Assembly (NCBI RefSeq): GCF_020514095.1 | Contig: NZ_VTKY01000007.1 | Coordinates: 1-64,000 of the forward strand | Source of the DNA: Synechococcus sp. MU1643 | Lineage (GTDB): Bacteria; Cyanobacteriota; Cyanobacteriia; PCC-6307; Cyanobiaceae | DNA length: 64,000 nucleotides | Reading direction: 5' to 3' | In this document: positions 61,065-64,000 of the stretch, piece by piece | How positions within the stretch are numbered: position 1 is the stretch's first letter | Layout: every line of letters begins with the position of its first letter | The notes under the pieces: model-generated | Database searches by the model: none | Seen by the model: the letters and a program-made list of their open reading frames with translations, nothing else | What the model was told of the DNA's origin: nothing | Translations under genes and position numbers: made by a program

Positions 61065-62345
61065 GGCGGCCAGCAGTTCCATTGGGTGCTGCACGTGGGC
61101 CCGATCGCCCAGATGGCGCCGCAGTTGCAGGGTGCAGCCAATGTTGGCGCTGGCCACCCATTCAGCGCCGGTGCCGCTTAGATCGTCGGCCTTGATCCGG
61201 CCAAGTTCGGCGGCTTCCTCCGGTTGCACCAGGTTGTAGATGCCGGCACTTCCGCAGCAGACCCCCGCTTCGGTTGCTTCCCGCAGCTGAATGCCGGGGA
61301 TGGCGCGCAGCAGCTGGCGGGGCTGGGCATGGATTCCCTGGCCGTGAATCATGTGGCAGGCGTCATGCATGGCCACCACGCCGGGGACAGGTTGCAGTTG
61401 GGCGCGGAACGTCTCCACGAGGCCGCGGTCAGCCAGGAATTCCTGCACATCCAGCACCGGGGCCCTGAATGCAGTGTTGCCGTTCAGCAGCTCGCCATAG
61501 GCCTTCATCGTGTGGCCGCAGCCGGAGGCAGCCACCAGCACCGCATCCAATTCCCCGTCGATGGCGTTCATGCTCTGAATGAGATTCGTCGCGAGTTGGC
61601 GGGTGAGCTCCAGCTCCCCCTGGTGATGGCTCACCGCCCCGCAGCAGCCCTGGTCTGGCGGAATCACCACTTCAAAACCATTGGCCTGCAACACCTTCAC
61701 CGTTGCGTTGCTCACGCTGGGGTCGAAGCAGCGCTGTACGCAGCCCAGCAACAGCGCTACGCGGCCGCGGCGTTCCCCGCTGGCGGGATTGATCTGGGGC
61801 AGTTGGTCGCTGAAGCTTTCCGGCACCAAGGGGGGAAGTAGTTGCTCCATCGCTTCGATCTCCGGCCCGAACAGACGGGTGAGTCCGGAGCGGCGTGCCA
61901 GGTGTTGCAGCGGCGTGCCGGCATAGGCCCGCAGGGGTTGAAGCAGGGCGCGCAGTCGGTTGGGGTAGGGCAGCACCTGCAGCAGCAGCTTGCGGAAGCT
62001 GGTCTGCCAACTGCTGCGTTGGTTGGCCTGATTCAGCTTGGGTCGGGTGGCCTCGATCAGCTGGTCGTAGCGGACTCCGGAAGGACAAGCGGAAACGCAG
62101 GCGAAGCAGCCCAGGCAGGTGTCGAAATGGCTGGCCACCGTGGCATCCAGCTCCAGCTCACCAGCCTCGATCGCCCGCAGAGAGTGGATGCGACCGCGGG
62201 GGGAGTCCATCTCACTGGCTAGCACGCGATAGCTGGCACAGGTGGGCAGGCAGAAGCCGCAGTGCACGCAGGGGTCAGCGGCACCGGGCGGCAGACCGGG
62301 AAGGGTGCTGGTCGGAGGCTGCTCGGCAGGTGCTGGCTGGCTCAT
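60963..62345 (-). CDS. glcF: Glycolate dehydrogenase iron-sulfur subunit GlcF
   Basis: The 460-residue protein has two 4Fe-4S motifs (CVHCGFCLPTCASY and CLGCFACVSACPSG) and two CCG domains (QGCCGAVSHHQGE and AGVCCGSAGIYN). It passes electrons from the flavin subunits to the membrane quinone. The last 34 codons overlap the convergent kinase gene; in that stretch glcF reads into LLAASAGLHPLPGVQQRAS, which may be a lineage-specific extension. Confidence 0.92.
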   Translation of the reverse strand: MSQPAPAEQPPTSTLPGLPPGAADPCVHCGFCLPTCASYRVLASEMDSPRGRIHSLRAIEAGELELDATVASHFDTCLGCFACVSACPSGVRYDQLIEATRPKLNQANQRSSWQTSFRKLLLQVLPYPNRLRALLQPLRAYAGTPLQHLARRSGLTRLFGPEIEAMEQLLPPLVPESFSDQLPQINPASGERRGRVALLLGCVQRCFDPSVSNATVKVLQANGFEVVIPPDQGCCGAVSHHQGELELTRQLATNLIQSMNAIDGELDAVLVAASGCGHTMKAYGELLNGNTAFRAPVLDVQEFLADRGLVETFRAQLQPVPGVVAMHDACHMIHGQGIHAQPRQLLRAIPGIQLREATEAGVCCGSAGIYNLVQPEEAAELGRIKADDLSGTGAEWVASANIGCTLQLRRHLGDRAHVQHPMELLAASAGLHPLPGVQQRASNAKIAGEGENRQSAAGSR

Positions 62346-62451
62346 GGGCAGAGTCTGGATCGATCGGCCCGCGGACGGTTGGATTTGAAGAAAAATCGTT
62401 GTTTGTTTGGCTCAGGTTTCCTCATCGGAACGCTTTTGCTCTTGAAGCCCT

Positions 62452-63080
62452 TTAAAACTGATATTTTCCCCATTCGATGTCCCGGTAGAAGATATGTTCG
62501 ATGTTATTTTTGGTTGGAATTAAGTAGGTCTCTGTCGGGTCTCTTGTCAGTGCGCAAGTTGGACTTTGCCCGTGGAAGTTGTGGGTTCCCGGTCAGGTTG
62601 AGATCGTTGAAAATGCTCTCGACTATTTCCTGAAGGTTCTCATGCCGGTATCAGTGTTTGACGAGGATATTTCCTTGATCGCTGTAGATCGATCGGTAAG
62701 ACGTTGCGAACTTTTCCAGCATTCCACCTTCGATGAAGGTGTCTAGGTCGAGGGATTGCAGTCTCTGATCTTTTTGAGTTCAAAAAACTGGGAAAGGGCA
62801 AGGTCCCATGGGTTTCGAGTGAAGAAGAAGCTGAAATAGCTCTCGAATGTTGGTGCATTGATGTAATTCTTGCTGAGGGCAGTTGTTGCTTCAATGTGTG
62901 TGTAGTCCTATTGATTTGAGGTAACGGCTGACGCCTTTTTTGTATTTTGCATTTTGCCTTGATGGAAAAATAATTTACTTTGTTCCACCAGGGAATGAAA
63001 TTTGTAGGACCCTGGGAGTCAAGTTCCCCGCGAATTTTCTCGTCTCGACCTAAAGGTGTAATGACGTCTTTGTGATTGCA
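62452..63080 (-). pseudogene. Sulfotransferase family pseudogene, N-terminus missing, several frameshifts and stops
   Basis: No intact frame exists, but successive frames on this strand read as one protein. HKDVITPLGRDEKIRGEL is followed by VNYFFHQGK, then RYLKSIGLHTH in a second frame, IEATTALSKNYINAPTF and FFTRNPWDLALSQFF, then after a shift LDTFIEGGMLEKFATSYRS, a stop, YRHENLQEIVESIFNDLNL, LPRAKSNLRTDKRPDRD, and after another shift FYRDIEWGKYQF and the stop. The motif RNPWD and the YENL- and Asp-Ile-Glu endings are typical of Sulfotransfer_2 proteins. The PAPS-binding N-terminus is absent. Confidence 0.8.
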
Positions 63081-63124
63081 TCAACATCGACAGCCATTAC
63101 GCTGTCGATGTTGATGCTGTTTTT
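63078..63124 (+). terminator. Perfect 16-bp hairpin with a T run on the plus strand
   Basis: GCATCAACATCGACAG (63078-63093) pairs with CTGTCGATGTTGATGC (63102-63117) around the loop CCATTACG, and GTTTTT follows at 63119-63124. As a terminator it would serve a plus-strand transcript, yet no plus-strand gene precedes it for 2 kb. It lies exactly at the broken end of the sulfotransferase relic and between that and icd. Confidence 0.6.
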
Positions 63125-63189
63125 CGGTTGGCAAAAAATATGAATTTCTTCGAGTGATTGATGATCACAGATGACCTGTTGTTGAGTGT

Positions 63190-64000
63190 TTAGAAACGGG
63201 CGATGACCGCTTCGGCGAAACCGCTGCAGCTCACCGGATCTACCTGGGGTTCCATCAATCGCGCTAGGTCGTAGGTGACCTGCTTGTCGGCGATGGCGGC
63301 ACTGAGGCCCTTGGTCACCAGATCAGCAGCGTCCTGCCAGCCGAGGAATTCCAGCATCATCACGCCGCTGAGGATCACTGAACCAGGGTTGATCCGGTCG
63401 AGGCCGGCGTGTTTAGGTGCGGTTCCGTGGGTGGCTTCGAAGATGGCGGCGTTCTCACCGATGTTGGCGCCGGGGGCCATGCCCAGGCCACCAACCATTG
63501 CAGCGGCGGCATCGGAGATGTAGTCGCCGTTGAGGTTGAGTGTGGCAAGGATCGAATACTCCTGGGGACGGGTCTGGATCTGCTGGAAAATGCTGTCGGC
63601 GATGCGGTCATCCACGAGCACCATCTCCTTCCACTTGCCGCCACCGTGGCTGCTGCCGATGGCGTCGATCACCGCCTGTACCTCTGCATCAATTTCAGCC
63701 TTTTTCTCCGGTGTCAGGCTGTCGTAGCCAGGCTCAATCATCCGCGCGTTGGCCTGCACGCTCAGGTTGGGATCCTTTTCGAGGTTGCCGAGAATCCAGC
63801 TTTCCCGCTCGGTGATGCACACGTCGCGGAACTCTGTGGTGGCCAACTCGTAGCCCCAGTCGCGGAAGGCACCTTCAGTGAATTTCATGATGTTGCCCTT
63901 GTGCACCAGCGTCACGTGGCGCTTGTCGCCCTGCAGACGTAGGGCGTGCTGGATCGCCTTGCGGATGTGGCGCTGGCTGCCGGCTTTGCTCACAGGCTTG
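63190..64000 (-). CDS. icd: Isocitrate dehydrogenase (NADP), 5' end outside window
   Basis: The frame is open through the last base and continues to the right; about 270 C-terminal residues are present, more than half of the enzyme. Recognisable segments are [35 protein letters not shown], the NADP site [12 protein letters not shown] and [18 protein letters not shown]. It supplies 2-oxoglutarate for nitrogen assimilation in cyanobacteria. Confidence 0.96.
   Translation of the reverse strand, partial: KPVSKAGSQRHIRKAIQHALRLQGDKRHVTLVHKGNIMKFTEGAFRDWGYELATTEFRDVCITERESWILGNLEKDPNLSVQANARMIEPGYDSLTPEKKAEIDAEVQAVIDAIGSSHGGGKWKEMVLVDDRIADSIFQQIQTRPQEYSILATLNLNGDYISDAAAAMVGGLGMAPGANIGENAAIFEATHGTAPKHAGLDRINPGSVILSGVMMLEFLGWQDAADLVTKGLSAAIADKQVTYDLARLMEPQVDPVSCSGFAEAVIARF

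Noticed and set aside
62640-62894. 84-codon minus-strand frame between glcF and icd
   Set aside because: It is an out-of-phase segment of the sulfotransferase relic.

Overview
The window looks like a chromosomal segment of a marine picocyanobacterium, most probably a marine Synechococcus. The evidence is psaC, the NDH-1 subunit gene ndhS, a group 2 sigma factor, a glycolate dehydrogenase pair (glcE, glcF), a TPP-riboswitch-controlled thiC, the picocyanobacterial hercynine operon, and very compact GC-rich coding with many 4-bp start/stop overlaps and tail-to-tail overlaps. No species is claimed.

Layout. Positions 1-8000 form an accessory cell-surface island that is clearly more AT-rich than the rest. 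It holds the 3' part of a large RTX-type calcium-binding repeat protein, a glycosyltransferase, a short unknown protein, and a cysE-wzm-wzt-methyltransferase operon whose genes each overlap by 4 bp (polysaccharide export by an ABC-2 transporter). The composition change falls inside cysE. A GntR-type regulator and about 840 bases without a confident gene separate the island from the core. Positions 9.9-30.4 kb are housekeeping: infC, miaA, gyrB, a small SH3-like exported protein, paired fluoride channels, glutathione peroxidase, mgtE, a sigma factor, an alpha/beta hydrolase, mutY with an intact Nudix box, a sugar kinase, tsaE, ahcY, a DedA protein, ssb, mreBCD with a solute-binding lipoprotein, a response regulator and lysS. 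Positions 30.4-33.3 kb hold the four-gene hercynine/ergothioneine operon (egtB, egtD and two small helper proteins).

Positions 33.3-52.2 kb contain a membrane-anchored pseudokinase, smpB, ruvB, TPR and HEAT proteins, an M20 amidohydrolase, a TPP riboswitch with thiC, tkt, fabF, acpP, psaC, glmS, a mannose-1-phosphate guanylyltransferase, rimM, ndhS, a frameshifted ion-channel pseudogene, rnc, the RNase P RNA, tRNA-Arg(CCT) and two unknown genes. Positions 52.3-64 kb contain glgP, a CPA2 antiporter, a second alpha/beta hydrolase, an aldose-epimerase-like protein, glcE and glcF flanking a DUF1537 kinase, a previously unmarked sulfotransferase pseudogene with a perfect hairpin beside it, and the 3' part of icd.

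The items most worth following up are the surface-glycan island with its possible chain-capping methyltransferase, the decayed sulfotransferase at 62452-63080, the three-frameshift ion channel, the glmS and dedA start codons lying on or inside terminator-like hairpins, and the MutY protein carrying a complete MutT signature. No CRISPR array, insertion sequence or prophage was seen.
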